Notes under the pieces: model-generated
Told to the model about the DNA's origin: nothing
Databases searched by the model: none
What the model saw: the letters and a program-made list of their open reading frames with translations, nothing else
Shown: positions 1 through 9,276 of the stretch, piece by piece
Layout: the number at the start of each line of letters is the position of its first letter
How positions within the stretch are numbered: the first letter of the stretch is position 1
Source: JADGQM01 sp964441945
GTDB taxonomy: Bacteria; Desulfobacterota; Syntrophobacteria; Syntrophobacterales; Syntrophobacteraceae
Assembly (NCBI GenBank): GCA_964441945.1
Contig: CAYTWB010000001.1
Location: 176,090-240,089, forward strand
Reading direction: 5' to 3'
Length of the DNA: 64,000 nucleotides
Program-made: the position numbers and the translations under genes

Positions 1-182
1 TGGGGTCCACCCCGATGTGCTCATCAATTCCAGTCCCAATTGATGGGTTCAAAAGGCTTCATCGCTCCGGGAAGATGTCCGACCTTTCGAAACCATGCTG
101 GAATGTTAACAAATCGGCTTTTATGGACCTTTGGTCATTTGTGATCCCCAGTATCGGATCCCGCCGTGCGGCATGACCGGCT

Positions 183-947
183 ATGAAACAGAACAAAGTT
201 GCACTGGCTCCATTTCTTCGCTCATGCGCCGGGATCACCACACTGGGTGTTCGCCCGACCATTGATGATTATTCAGAAGTGGAAAAGGAGCTCTTGCGCT
301 TCGCGGAACGCGTTTTTTTTCCGACTCCGCGGTTTGCCTATCTTTTCAATGCACTGCACATACCGACCTTTCCGAGCTACAGCACCTATCGGTTTCGACA
401 TTCGCGCGTGCTGCAGCAGATCTTGCTCTCCTATCTGCAAATACCGCATCCCACTACCCGTATCTATTTCGGGAGCAGCCAGAAGGCAGACATCGCCAGA
501 GCGTTTCCATTTCCATTTCTGGCAATGGGCCCTGTCGCTTCCGTGCACCAAAGGCAATTCGTTGATAATCCTGCCACTCTCGATGAATGCTGCCGATCCT
601 TCAACCCGCTCATCATCCAAGAAGCGGTGACATGGACGGAACGAGTTCGGATTCTCTGTGTCGGTGCCGATTGTGTGGGTATAATACGGCGAACCGGCTC
701 ACCCGCACCCGACAATCGCGGTGAACCGGCATCGCTGCAACATCCGGATTTGCAGCCGGTTCTGGATGCCGCTCGCAAACTTGTCCGCAGCGTCCAGCTG
801 GACGATATCGTTCTTGAATGGGGCTATGGAGACGGCCAATGGCAGCTGGTCGAAATGGTACGTCCTCCTGTTCAGTGGCCTGCGACTAAAGGTGTTCTGA
901 ACCGCCACCAGTACATCTGCGAGCTGGTACGGAGCGGAAGGTTATGA
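183..947 (+). CDS. Degenerate RimK-like ATP-grasp domain protein
   Basis: The 254-residue product has the general layout of RimK-type ATP-grasp ligases: a helical stretch with 'PHPTTRIYF' (about residues 88-97), a 'FPFPFLAM' strand (about 108-115) where active enzymes carry the ATP-binding Lys, a 'LIIQEAV' strand followed by a VRILCVG strand and 'RRTG' (about 145-170), and a C-terminal 'WQLVEMVRPP' segment in place of the usual Mg-binding Glu-x-Asn. The conserved Lys and the final Asn seem to be replaced, so catalysis is doubtful. The ATG at 183 has no convincing ribosome-binding site. The fold call rests on motif order only; the substrate cannot be guessed. The M16 peptidase gene follows after 75 bp on the same strand. 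Confidence 0.5.
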   Translation: MKQNKVALAPFLRSCAGITTLGVRPTIDDYSEVEKELLRFAERVFFPTPRFAYLFNALHIPTFPSYSTYRFRHSRVLQQILLSYLQIPHPTTRIYFGSSQKADIARAFPFPFLAMGPVASVHQRQFVDNPATLDECCRSFNPLIIQEAVTWTERVRILCVGADCVGIIRRTGSPAPDNRGEPASLQHPDLQPVLDAARKLVRSVQLDDIVLEWGYGDGQWQLVEMVRPPVQWPATKGVLNRHQYICELVRSGRL

Positions 948-1022
948 TGGGCTGCCCTTACAGCCCGTGTCGGGAACCGGTAGAATGGACTGAATGCTGT
1001 CCGGGATAAAAGAAGGAAAAAG

Positions 1023-3764
1023 ATGAGAAAACGACTCACAACGGGAATGCTTCTGGCGTTGCTCGCCTGCTTTCCTGCGGCCTGGGCCCAGGCGTTGGAT
1101 TCATCATGGACGCCCCCTTCCCTGCCGCCTGAGGCAGGGAAGCTCGTGCAAAAGACCCTTTATTCGAAACCGGGAGACCTTTTCGTCGTCCTGAAAAATG
1201 GTCTCACCGTGTTGATTCGCTCTCAAACCGAAAGCGATGTGGTTTCCGCCCAGGTCTTCGTGCGTGCAGGCTCAATCTATGAAGGCGAGCACCTGACTTC
1301 CGGCATCTCCCACTACCTGGAGCACGTCGTTTCCGGAGGATCTACCCGTTCGTTTACAGAGGATGAAGCCAGGGAGCGACTTGAACGCATCGGCGGCGCA
1401 TCCAATGCATCCACCTCGTTCGACCGCACGATCTATTACATCACGACGTCGGCCGGGCACTGGAAGGAAGCCCTGGGGCTCCTCCTCTCCTATGTGAGTG
1501 AAAGCACCCTGGATCCGCTGCAGGTGCAGAGAGAAAAGGCCGTCATTCAGCAGGAAATAAAAATGGGGGAAAACGATCCGGGCAGTGAGCTGTGGAAATT
1601 TTTCATGAAGACCGCCTACCGGGTCAATCCGGCTCGAAATCCGGTGATCGGATACGAAGAGGTCTTTGTCGGGCTGGATCGAGACGCTCTCGAGAGCTAT
1701 TACAACGAGCGGTATCAACCAGAGAATATGGTGGTTGCACTGGTGGGCAAAGTGGTTCCACACGAAGTGCTTCAATTCATTTCAGAAAAGACCAGGGATT
1801 TTAGCCGCAAGGGGCGCCGTCCGGCGACCATACCGCCCGAACCCGAGCAGGCGGGTTCAAGGTGGGAGGAGAAGGAGCTCCCGATGGCCAGATTGGCTCA
1901 GGCGGTGGTCGGCTTCCCTTCTGTTACGATCTACAGCAAGGACCTCTATGCTCTCGATGTGCTCGCAATCTTGCTTGGTGACGGGGAAACCTCACGCCTC
2001 CATCGCCGGCTGAAGGACAAGGAGAACAAGGTCCTTAGCGTGAACGCCTCGAACTGGACCCCTTCATTCGTCGAAGGCCGGTTCACGATTTTTCTCTCCC
2101 TGGCCCCACAGAACTGGCCTGGAATTCTGGTCCCGATCGAGGAAGAGATCAACCTTCTCAAGAAGGAACCGGTATCTCCGGAAGAACTGGAAAAAGCGAG
2201 AAAGAGTGTCCTCGCACAACATATCTTTGGAAAGGAGTCGGTATCCGCTCAGGCCCGCTCCCTGGCTTCATCCTACTTCGAAACGGGGGACCCTTACTTC
2301 GATGAAAAATATGTTGAAAACCTCCGCAAGGTTTCGCGGGAAGACATCCGCGATGTGGCTCGTCGCTATCTCCTGATGGACCGTTTGAATATCGCCGTGG
2401 TCAAACCGGATACATCCAAAGAGATGACTGCCCGTGCGGAAACGGCTTCAAACAAGCCCGCCGCCCCCCTGCCGGTTCGCCTCCAGGAGCTTAAGAATGG
2501 CCTGAAGATACTGATCAAGAAGGATTCATCCCTGCCATTGGTGACCCTCAAGCTTTACGGCCTGGGAGGACTGATGCTTGAGGACCTCGGAAAGCCGGGG
2601 CTCTCATCCTTTACCGCCTCGCTTCTGACTGCCGGAACCAAAACCAGGAATAAGCGCCAGATCGCTCAGGCCATTGAAGGGGCCGGAGGCATTCTAGAGA
2701 ACCGATCGGATTCCAATACCTATCACCTGTCGATCAAGGTACTGAAGGAAGACTTTGTCCCGGCCCTGACCATACTGGCCGACCTGGTCCAAAACGCCAA
2801 CTTCCCCCAGGCTGAAATAGAAAAGCGACGGCAGGAAACCCTGCTCGCCATAAAGAAACTCGATGAAAACTGGCAAAGTGAAGTCATGCGCCTCTTCAAA
2901 CAGGACTATTTCCAGCAATCATCCTACAAGAACGAGCGGCTGGGTACTCCTGAGTCCGTCCAAGCTTTTTCGAGAGGTGACGTCCTGGCGTTCTACCGGC
3001 GCATGGTGAACCCACACCATTCAGTTCTGGCTGTCTATGGCGATGTGGATGAGAAACAGGCTTTTGCGATGGCGCAGAAAAGATTCGAATCATGGAATGC
3101 CCCGATTGTTGCGCTCACCAAAATCCCTGATGAAACCCACCCGTTGGAGCCCGATCTGACTGTTGAGAAGAAGAATGACAAGACCAGTTGCGCGCTTTTT
3201 ATCGGCACGGGCGGCTTGAGCCTCGATGATCCCCGGAGACCCGTTCTTGACGTATTGGATGCCGTGATCTCCGGAGCGGGCTATCCCGGCGGGCGCCTCT
3301 TCGAAGCACTGAGAGGAGGGAAGGAAGACCTGGTTTATGTGGTGGGAGCCTTTCCCTTTCTTGGAAAAGGAGCGGGATTTTTCGGTGTGATCACCCAGAC
3401 CACCATGAAGAATCTTAACAAAGTTCAGGAGATTGTCCTGTCGCACCTGAAACGCCTGACTGAAGAGACGGTGCCCGATCAGGAAGTGCGGAATGCCAAA
3501 GATATGATCAAAACCATGCACCAGCTCGGTCTGGAGACTCTGGACGCTCAAGCACAGAGCGCGGCACTGAATGAAGCCCTTGGCCTGGGGTGGGACTACG
3601 ACCAGAAGTACACGCAGCTGATCGAGGCCGTATCGACGGAGGAAATCGGGAAGCTGGCCCAGGATCTGTTTTCAAAGACCCTGATTGCCCGCACAGTGCC
3701 CGAGCACCCCGCAGACATCCTCGGCTCCGACGCTCCATCGAGAGATGATAGAAAGGCTCGCTAG
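1023..3764 (+). CDS. M16 family zinc metallopeptidase (two-domain, secreted)
   Basis: A 913-residue pitrilysin/insulinase-family protease. Residues 1-24 form a signal peptide ending in AWAQA, so it acts in the periplasm. The inverted zinc motif HYLEH is at residues 97-101 (ligands His97 and His101, base Glu100), and the third ligand is probably Glu178 in 'VIQQEIK', the family spacing. A second M16 repeat begins near residue 480 ('LQELKNGLKILIKKDSS') and lacks HxxEH, as expected for the inactive half of the clamp. 'AGGTS'-type elements of the second half are seen as 'SLLTAGTKTR'. The ATG follows 'agaaggaaaaag'. It likely degrades peptides in the periplasm; substrates are unknown. Its stop overlaps the convergent radical SAM gene stop within the sequence CTAG. 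Confidence 0.93.
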   Translation: MRKRLTTGMLLALLACFPAAWAQALDSSWTPPSLPPEAGKLVQKTLYSKPGDLFVVLKNGLTVLIRSQTESDVVSAQVFVRAGSIYEGEHLTSGISHYLEHVVSGGSTRSFTEDEARERLERIGGASNASTSFDRTIYYITTSAGHWKEALGLLLSYVSESTLDPLQVQREKAVIQQEIKMGENDPGSELWKFFMKTAYRVNPARNPVIGYEEVFVGLDRDALESYYNERYQPENMVVALVGKVVPHEVLQFISEKTRDFSRKGRRPATIPPEPEQAGSRWEEKELPMARLAQAVVGFPSVTIYSKDLYALDVLAILLGDGETSRLHRRLKDKENKVLSVNASNWTPSFVEGRFTIFLSLAPQNWPGILVPIEEEINLLKKEPVSPEELEKARKSVLAQHIFGKESVSAQARSLASSYFETGDPYFDEKYVENLRKVSREDIRDVARRYLLMDRLNIAVVKPDTSKEMTARAETASNKPAAPLPVRLQELKNGLKILIKKDSSLPLVTLKLYGLGGLMLEDLGKPGLSSFTASLLTAGTKTRNKRQIAQAIEGAGGILENRSDSNTYHLSIKVLKEDFVPALTILADLVQNANFPQAEIEKRRQETLLAIKKLDENWQSEVMRLFKQDYFQQSSYKNERLGTPESVQAFSRGDVLAFYRRMVNPHHSVLAVYGDVDEKQAFAMAQKRFESWNAPIVALTKIPDETHPLEPDLTVEKKNDKTSCALFIGTGGLSLDDPRRPVLDVLDAVISGAGYPGGRLFEALRGGKEDLVYVVGAFPFLGKGAGFFGVITQTTMKNLNKVQEIVLSHLKRLTEETVPDQEVRNAKDMIKTMHQLGLETLDAQAQSAALNEALGLGWDYDQKYTQLIEAVSTEEIGKLAQDLFSKTLIARTVPEHPADILGSDAPSRDDRKAR

Positions 3765-4744
3765 TCGGCCTCCTCAGCTTTGAGCAGGTACCTGGTTATT
3801 GATCCGGAGTGTCCAGCCGCCACACAGACATACTCCTGATCGTTGAAAATCCGGCGGCAGATCTCCTTTCTTTCGAATAGATCGCTCAGGACCTGCTGCA
3901 GGTCCGCCGGCGGCACACCCAGAGAATCGGCCATTTCTCCGACTGTACAGGGGCGCCTTCGCACCATATCCAGCACACGCCGCTCAAGGTTGACATCATT
4001 CCTTGTCTCGGGAAAGCCTTTGAACCGTCCAATGATCTCCGTCCTGTCGGCCGGGAAGAACGCCCATGCAGCCTCCATTTCAGCAGCTGAAAGGCCTCCG
4101 GAACCGGGGTCGGCCGGCGGTCGAACGATCGTATTGAGCTCAACCCGATCGGGACACACCAGATCAATGATCGAACGGATCTTCTTCAGTTCGTCCGGAT
4201 GGTCATTCACCCCGGCAACAAGCATAACCTCGAGGTGGAACCGGCCGCGGTAGTCTTTGCGAAGGGCCTTCAATCCTTCGACTATCGACGTCAGGTCGAG
4301 GCTCACATGGGGTCGGTTTATGCTCCGAAAGACCTGTTCAGAAACTGCGTCCAGGGAGGGAACCACCCGGTCCACATCCAGCACGGCTTTACGAACATTC
4401 GAATCCCAGAACAGCGAGCCGTTCGTCAGCAAGACCAGCGGCAGGAACGGGAAATGCCTCTTTATCCCCCGAACCAGATATCCCATCGGTTCGTACAGCG
4501 TGGGTTCTCCGGCACTGGAAAAGGTCAGCACATCCACACTGTCCGGATACTCGCGAAAATAAGCCAGCAAATCCTGGATAACCTGATCCGGATCGACAAA
4601 AGCCTGTCGATTGACCGTGAGATGAGTGGTCGGGCCGGATTCGCAATAGATGCAGTCATAGCTGCAGGTCTTGGGAGGAATCACATCGATCCCCAGTGAA
4701 CGCCCCAGACGGCGAGACGGTACCGGTCCGAAAATAGAGGTCAT
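3761..4744 (-). CDS. Radical SAM protein, COG0731 (Tyw1-like) family
   Basis: A 327-residue radical SAM enzyme. The 4Fe-4S/SAM motif is Cys27-x3-Cys31-x2-Cys34 (CSYDCIYC), preceded by the family-typical 'FGPVPSRRLGRSLG' near the N terminus and followed by 'FSSAGEPTLY', the SAM-binding GGE-like motif. The C-terminal third ('RRPCTVGEMADSLGVPPADLQQVL') looks like a small winged-helix domain. Bacterial members of this family resemble archaeal Tyw1 but their reaction is not established. The start at 4744 follows a GAGG site. The gene is monocistronic and converges on the M16 gene with overlapping stop codons. Confidence 0.88.
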   Translation of the reverse strand: MTSIFGPVPSRRLGRSLGIDVIPPKTCSYDCIYCESGPTTHLTVNRQAFVDPDQVIQDLLAYFREYPDSVDVLTFSSAGEPTLYEPMGYLVRGIKRHFPFLPLVLLTNGSLFWDSNVRKAVLDVDRVVPSLDAVSEQVFRSINRPHVSLDLTSIVEGLKALRKDYRGRFHLEVMLVAGVNDHPDELKKIRSIIDLVCPDRVELNTIVRPPADPGSGGLSAAEMEAAWAFFPADRTEIIGRFKGFPETRNDVNLERRVLDMVRRRPCTVGEMADSLGVPPADLQQVLSDLFERKEICRRIFNDQEYVCVAAGHSGSITRYLLKAEEAD

Positions 4745-4973
4745 TTCTTGGTCCTCAACCTTATCAACACATTCAATCGCTCGAATGGTAATATGACAAA
4801 GTGGATTCGGGCAAGAAGGAAATAGAACAGATGATCATAGAGTTATGGTACAAATGAAGCTTTGAGGGTCTCGACGAAGATCAGGGAGCCGGAATCAGGG
4901 ACAAGATCGAGGCCCGTCGACCGGCCTGCGACTCCCGGTTCAGGTTAACCAATCTATGCAACAGGAGGTAGGG

Positions 4974-6647
4974 ATGCGAAGTGATCTAATGAAAAAGGGG
5001 GTTGAGAAAGCCCCTCACCGCTCACTTTTCAAAGCCATGGGATACACTCAGACAGAACTTGAACGGCCGATAATCGGCGTCGCCAATTCCGCCAACGAGA
5101 TCATCCCCGGGCACATAGACCTCAACAAGATCAGTGAGGCGGTCAAGGCGGGCATTCGCCTTGCCGGAGGCACTCCCGTAGAATTCAGCACCATTGGAGT
5201 GTGTGACGGTATCGCCATGAATCACCAGGGTATGCGCTATTCCCTGGCGAGTCGCGAGCTGATTGCGGATTCCGTCGAGGTCATGGCCATGGCACATCCG
5301 TTCGATGGGCTCGTGCTCATTCCCAATTGCGACAAGATCATACCGGGAATGCTGATGGCCGCAATGCGCCTGAATATCCCGGCACTGGTCGTAAGCGGCG
5401 GTCCCATGCTTTCCGGGCGTGCAGGGGGCAAACCGGTGGACCTGGTTTCCGTCTTTGAAGCGGTAGGGACCTTCAAGTCCGGGCAGATCACCCCGGAGCA
5501 GCTGTCCCAGCTGGAGGATCATGCCTGTCCCGGTTGCGGATCTTGTGCCGGCATGTTCACCGCCAATTCCATGAATTGCCTGACGGAAGCCCTGGGTATG
5601 GGACTCCCCGGCAACGGTACCATCCCGGCCGTGACAGCGGCTCGAACCCGTTTGGCCAAGGCGGCGGGCATGAGGATCCTGGAATTGATCCGCCAGAACA
5701 TCTGCCCCCGGGACATCGCCACTCGCGAGGCCTTCGAGAATGCCGTCGCGGTCGATATGGCCCTCGGGTGTTCCACCAACACAGTCCTGCATGTTCCGGC
5801 CATCGCTCATGAGGCGGGAATCGATCTCAATCTTGAGACCTTCAACCGGATCAGTGCCGGGACTCCGCACCTTTGCAGCCTGCGTCCATCGGGCACTCAT
5901 TTCCTGGAAGATCTGAATGCCGCCGGCGGAGTTCAGGCAGTCATGAACGAGCTCTCCCGGCGGGACCTGATCCATCTGGACACCATGACCGTCACCGGCA
6001 AAACCGCAGGCGATAATCTTCGAGCGTTTCCCGTTCTGGATCGTGATGTCATTCGCCCGATTGATCAGCCCTATCACAATGAAGGGGGAATAGCGGTCCT
6101 CTACGGAAACCTGGCCCCGGAAGGCGCTGTGGTCAAGCAGTCTGCGGTTGCTCCCGAGATGCTCAGACGCACCGCCCGTGCACGGGTGTTTGACAGTGAG
6201 TCGGAGGCGGCAACCGCTATCCTTGACCGGCTCATCAAACCCGGGGACGTGGTCATCATTCGCTACGAAGGTCCGAAGGGCGGTCCCGGAATGCAGGAAA
6301 TGCTCACCCCCACCGCCGCCCTGGTCGGAATGGGTCTCGGCAAGGATGTCGCACTCATCACCGACGGCCGTTTCAGCGGCGGCACGCACGGAGCAGCCAT
6401 CGGACATGTGTCGCCGGAGGCTGCGGTAGGCGGTCCCATAGCCCTTGTCGAGGAAGGGGATGAAATCGCTATCGACATCCCGGGCAAGAAGCTCGAACTG
6501 CTTGTTGATGCGGCTACACTGGAAAAGCGGCGAGCCGTGTGGACTCCTCCCGCCCCCCGCATCAGGGAAGGCTATCTCGCTCGATACGCTCACATGGTGA
6601 CTTCGGGTTCGTGCGGTGCTATCCTTCAGTGGGATGAGTGCAAATAG
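4974..6647 (+). CDS. ilvD: Dihydroxy-acid dehydratase
   Basis: IlvD/Edd family enzyme that dehydrates 2,3-dihydroxy-3-methylbutanoate and 2,3-dihydroxy-3-methylpentanoate in valine and isoleucine synthesis. The product is 557 residues, the usual length. Hallmarks are 'NCDKIIPGMLMAA' and 'HACPGCGSCAGMFTANSMNCL', which carry Fe-S cluster cysteines, and the C-terminal 'TDGRFSGGTHG' active-site loop. I chose the ATG at 4974 rather than the in-frame ATG at 4956 because AGGAGG at 4963-4968 sits five bases before it and would lie inside the longer reading frame. The methyltransferase gene starts 17 bp after its stop, so the two are probably co-transcribed. No other ilv genes are in the window. Confidence 0.97.
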   Translation: MRSDLMKKGVEKAPHRSLFKAMGYTQTELERPIIGVANSANEIIPGHIDLNKISEAVKAGIRLAGGTPVEFSTIGVCDGIAMNHQGMRYSLASRELIADSVEVMAMAHPFDGLVLIPNCDKIIPGMLMAAMRLNIPALVVSGGPMLSGRAGGKPVDLVSVFEAVGTFKSGQITPEQLSQLEDHACPGCGSCAGMFTANSMNCLTEALGMGLPGNGTIPAVTAARTRLAKAAGMRILELIRQNICPRDIATREAFENAVAVDMALGCSTNTVLHVPAIAHEAGIDLNLETFNRISAGTPHLCSLRPSGTHFLEDLNAAGGVQAVMNELSRRDLIHLDTMTVTGKTAGDNLRAFPVLDRDVIRPIDQPYHNEGGIAVLYGNLAPEGAVVKQSAVAPEMLRRTARARVFDSESEAATAILDRLIKPGDVVIIRYEGPKGGPGMQEMLTPTAALVGMGLGKDVALITDGRFSGGTHGAAIGHVSPEAAVGGPIALVEEGDEIAIDIPGKKLELLVDAATLEKRRAVWTPPAPRIREGYLARYAHMVTSGSCGAILQWDECK

Positions 6648-6663
6648 CAGGGAGGTTTGCCTC

Positions 6664-7557
6664 GTGGGTTATGTTTTCCAGTTTGAAGATGTCCTGCGCT
6701 ATGACGCCTGGTTGGCCTCCGGGCCGGGTCGGACGGCTGTAGCCGTCGAAAAGGACCTGCTTCAGCACCTGTGGGCACCCGGCGCACCCCAGTCGGTTCT
6801 TGAGGTTGGCTGTGGAACGGGACTCTTTCTGGAATGGTTTGCGGGTGGGGGACACCAGGTTACCGGCCTGGACCCCTCACCCTATATGCTTAACCTTGCC
6901 CACAGCAAAGTGCCGCCTCGCGTTGGGTTGGATCGCGGCTATGCAGAGGACCTGCCCTATGAAGACAATGCCTTCGATACGGTTGCGTTGATCACTACTC
7001 TGGAATTTGTGAACGATCCCTTCCACACCATCGAAGAGGCACTGAGAGTCGCAAGGCGCCATGTTCTTCTGGGGGTGCTGAACCAATACTCCCCGGCCAC
7101 ATGGCAGCACTGTTTGAAACGGCTCTGGAAACCTTCTATCTACAGCCACGCTCGCTTCTTCAGTGTTTTCAGCCTCCGGAACATGATCACCAAAGCACTC
7201 GGCGGCCCCGTTCCACTGCAATGGCGGACAACCACCCTCTCTCCGTTCCGCCCATTTCCCCATGTCCGCCTGCCGGATCGCTTTCGACTCCTCCAACGAC
7301 TTCCGTTCGGTCATTTCATAGCGATGCGCATTGACCAGTGCTATCCTCTTCGCACGGTACAGCAACCCATATTCCATGAGATACACTCCAGTGTGGGACA
7401 GGCGCACTTTCGGACGCTCTGCCGGCGAGATTCAAAACAAGAAACCCCCATCGACATTCACCTGTCCATGCCAGGTCAATCGCTCCGGAACACGGGTCAT
7501 CGCTTTGAGCCGCAGCCCCCCATGCATGAGGCTCACCCGATGGCACCAATCCTCTAA
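6664..7557 (+). CDS. Class I SAM-dependent methyltransferase (UbiE/COG2226-like)
   Basis: Residues 1-190 form a Rossmann-type methyltransferase: motif I is 'VLEVGCGTGLFLEWF' (about residues 43-57), motif II 'VTGLDPSPYML', and the acidic post-I region 'AEDLPYEDNAFDTVALITTLEF'. The GTG at 6664 follows GGGAGG at 6650-6655 with good spacing; the next neighbour upstream is ilvD. The last 50 or so residues are rich in Pro, His and Arg and do not look like a folded continuation, so the true gene may be shortened by a frameshift near position 7400. The substrate is unknown. The downstream radical SAM gene starts 47 bp later on the same strand. Confidence 0.8.
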   Translation: MGYVFQFEDVLRYDAWLASGPGRTAVAVEKDLLQHLWAPGAPQSVLEVGCGTGLFLEWFAGGGHQVTGLDPSPYMLNLAHSKVPPRVGLDRGYAEDLPYEDNAFDTVALITTLEFVNDPFHTIEEALRVARRHVLLGVLNQYSPATWQHCLKRLWKPSIYSHARFFSVFSLRNMITKALGGPVPLQWRTTTLSPFRPFPHVRLPDRFRLLQRLPFGHFIAMRIDQCYPLRTVQQPIFHEIHSSVGQAHFRTLCRRDSKQETPIDIHLSMPGQSLRNTGHRFEPQPPMHEAHPMAPIL

Positions 7558-7603
7558 CTTGAAAGGGCAGGGTCCGGACCTCCTCACCCATAAAGGAAAC
7601 GCT

Positions 7604-8617
7604 ATGAGAGAGGCGATGTTTTACAAAAAACTGGATAAGAGCAGAGTCGCATGCTTTCTTTGCGCCCAGACGTGCATCATAGAACCGGGTAGACGGGGGA
7701 AATGCGGCGTTCGTGAGAATCGTGACGGCATTCTGTTATCGCTTGTTTTCGAACGGCTTGTTGCACAAAACGTCGATCCCATTGAAAAGAAGCCTCTTTT
7801 CCATTTCCTTCCCGCCACCAGGAGCTATTCGATTGCCACAGTAGGGTGCAATTTCCGCTGCCTGTTTTGTCAGAATGCCGACATTTCGCAGGCCCCCAGA
7901 GAATACAGCACCATTCTGGGGCAAAGGATCGCCCCCGAGGAGGTGGTGGCCCAGGCACGAAAGACCCGTTGCAGCACCATATCTTACACCTATACCGAAC
8001 CCACTGTCTTCATGGAGTACGCTCTGGATGTTGCCAGGCTAGCCCACAAAGAGGGCATTCGGAATGTCTTTGTCAGCAACGGCTACATGACGAAGCAAGC
8101 TCTCGAAGCCGTCACCCCGTATCTGGACGCCGCCAATATCGATCTCAAAGCCTTTACCGACCGGTTCTATTCCGAACAGTGCGGAGCGCATCTGAAACCA
8201 GTCCTCAAGACGATCGAGGCAATGAAGAAACGAGGCATCTGGGTTGAGGTCACAACACTCCTGGTCCCCGGTCTCAATGACAGTCCGGAAGAGTTGCGCC
8301 GCCTGGCAGGGTTTCTGGTCGAACTCGATCCGGAAATCCCCTGGCATATAAGCCGCTTTCATCCGACCTATCGACTCACCGACTGCCCATCCACACCGGT
8401 GCAGACCCTGCATCTGGCCCGAGAAATAGGCCTGGAAGCCGGCCTGTACTATGTGTACACAGGCAATGTCCCCGGCGACGACGGCGAAAACACTTACTGC
8501 CATCGATGCAAGGGTTTGCTCATTGAACGCTTTGCGTTTGCCATCCAGATACGGGCCCTAAAGGCTGGAAAATGCTCGCATTGCGGGACCCCCCTGCGAG
8601 GGTTTGGGATCCCGTGA
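7604..8617 (+). CDS. amrS: AmmeMemoRadiSam-system radical SAM enzyme (PflA-like)
   Basis: A 337-residue radical SAM protein. The N terminus has a Cys-rich segment ('CFLCAQTC...GKCGVR', Cys17, Cys20, Cys24, Cys34), typical of the AmmeMemoRadiSam family, followed by the SAM cluster motif Cys82-x3-Cys86-x2-Cys89 (CNFRCLFC). 'YTYTEPTVFMEY' and 'NVFVSNGYMT' match the family, and a C-terminal 'YCHRC...CSHCG' region adds a metal-binding knuckle. In other genomes the gene often sits with AMMECR1 and Memo genes; neither is in this window. The ATG at 7604 follows AAAGGA. Its TGA overlaps the ATG of the next gene by one base, showing translational coupling with the DNA glycosylase gene. The biochemical role of the family is not settled. 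Confidence 0.88.
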   Translation: MREAMFYKKLDKSRVACFLCAQTCIIEPGRRGKCGVRENRDGILLSLVFERLVAQNVDPIEKKPLFHFLPATRSYSIATVGCNFRCLFCQNADISQAPREYSTILGQRIAPEEVVAQARKTRCSTISYTYTEPTVFMEYALDVARLAHKEGIRNVFVSNGYMTKQALEAVTPYLDAANIDLKAFTDRFYSEQCGAHLKPVLKTIEAMKKRGIWVEVTTLLVPGLNDSPEELRRLAGFLVELDPEIPWHISRFHPTYRLTDCPSTPVQTLHLAREIGLEAGLYYVYTGNVPGDDGENTYCHRCKGLLIERFAFAIQIRALKAGKCSHCGTPLRGFGIP

Positions 8618-9270
8618 TGAAAAGGCGCCGGAAACTGATCCGGGGAGTGTTCGATCGACTCTTTTCCGCACTTGGCCCGCAATACTGGTGGCCTGCGGAC
8701 ACCCCTTTCGAAGTGATTGTGGGGGCCATTCTGACTCAGAACACCGCCTGGAGAAATGTCAAGCAGGCTATCGGGAGGCTCCGCGAGAGCAACCTCCTGA
8801 CCGGCGAAGCCATCAATGCCGTCTCGCTTCAGGACCTGGCTTCGCTCATTCGTTCTTCAGGCTATTACAATCAAAAGGCCCGAAAATTGAAGGCATTCTG
8901 TGAGCACGTTCAGAATCATTGGCAGGGCAGGCTCAATGATTTCCTGTCCCAGGACATGGAAAACCTGCGCGCAGAACTGCTCGGCCTGCATGGAATCGGA
9001 CCGGAGACTGCCGACAGCATCATCCTCTACGCTGCCGGGCAGCCGTCCTTCGTTGTTGACGCTTACACACACCGAATCTTTCACCGGCATGGCTGGGTAC
9101 CGGAGGCTGTACAATACGAGGATTTGAGATCGTACTTCATGGAGGCACTGGAACCGGACCCGGCCATGTATCAGGAATACCACGCCCTGCTTGTGCGCAC
9201 CGGTCATCTCTACTGCCGACGCAAACCCACCTGTGGTTCCTGTCCTCTCCATGAATGGGAGCAGGACTAA
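8617..9270 (+). CDS. Endonuclease III-like DNA glycosylase, MagIII type
   Basis: HhH-GPD superfamily base-excision repair glycosylase of 217 residues. 'YWWPADTPFEVIVGAILTQNTAWRNV' (about residues 23-48) is characteristic of the MagIII subfamily. The helix-hairpin-helix is 'LHGIGPETADSI' (about 124-135), and the catalytic Asp is Asp148 in 'FVVDAYTHR'. The Lys that makes endonuclease III bifunctional is replaced by Pro-Glu ('GIGPETA'), so a monofunctional glycosylase acting on alkylated bases is expected. The C terminus keeps only Cys200, Cys206 and Cys209 of a possible metal site. The chosen ATG at 8617 overlaps the amrS stop as TGATG. Confidence 0.87.
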   Translation: MKRRRKLIRGVFDRLFSALGPQYWWPADTPFEVIVGAILTQNTAWRNVKQAIGRLRESNLLTGEAINAVSLQDLASLIRSSGYYNQKARKLKAFCEHVQNHWQGRLNDFLSQDMENLRAELLGLHGIGPETADSIILYAAGQPSFVVDAYTHRIFHRHGWVPEAVQYEDLRSYFMEALEPDPAMYQEYHALLVRTGHLYCRRKPTCGSCPLHEWEQD

Positions 9271-9276
9271 AGCCGG

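Noticed and set aside
5022..6593. Long open frame of 523 codons on the minus strand opposite ilvD
   Set aside because: It mirrors the codon pattern of a clear ilvD, has no conserved domain and no ribosome-binding site.
8617..9270. Calling this gene a classical endonuclease III (nth)
   Set aside because: The catalytic Lys is Pro-Glu and only three of the four cluster Cys remain, so MagIII-like is a better fit.
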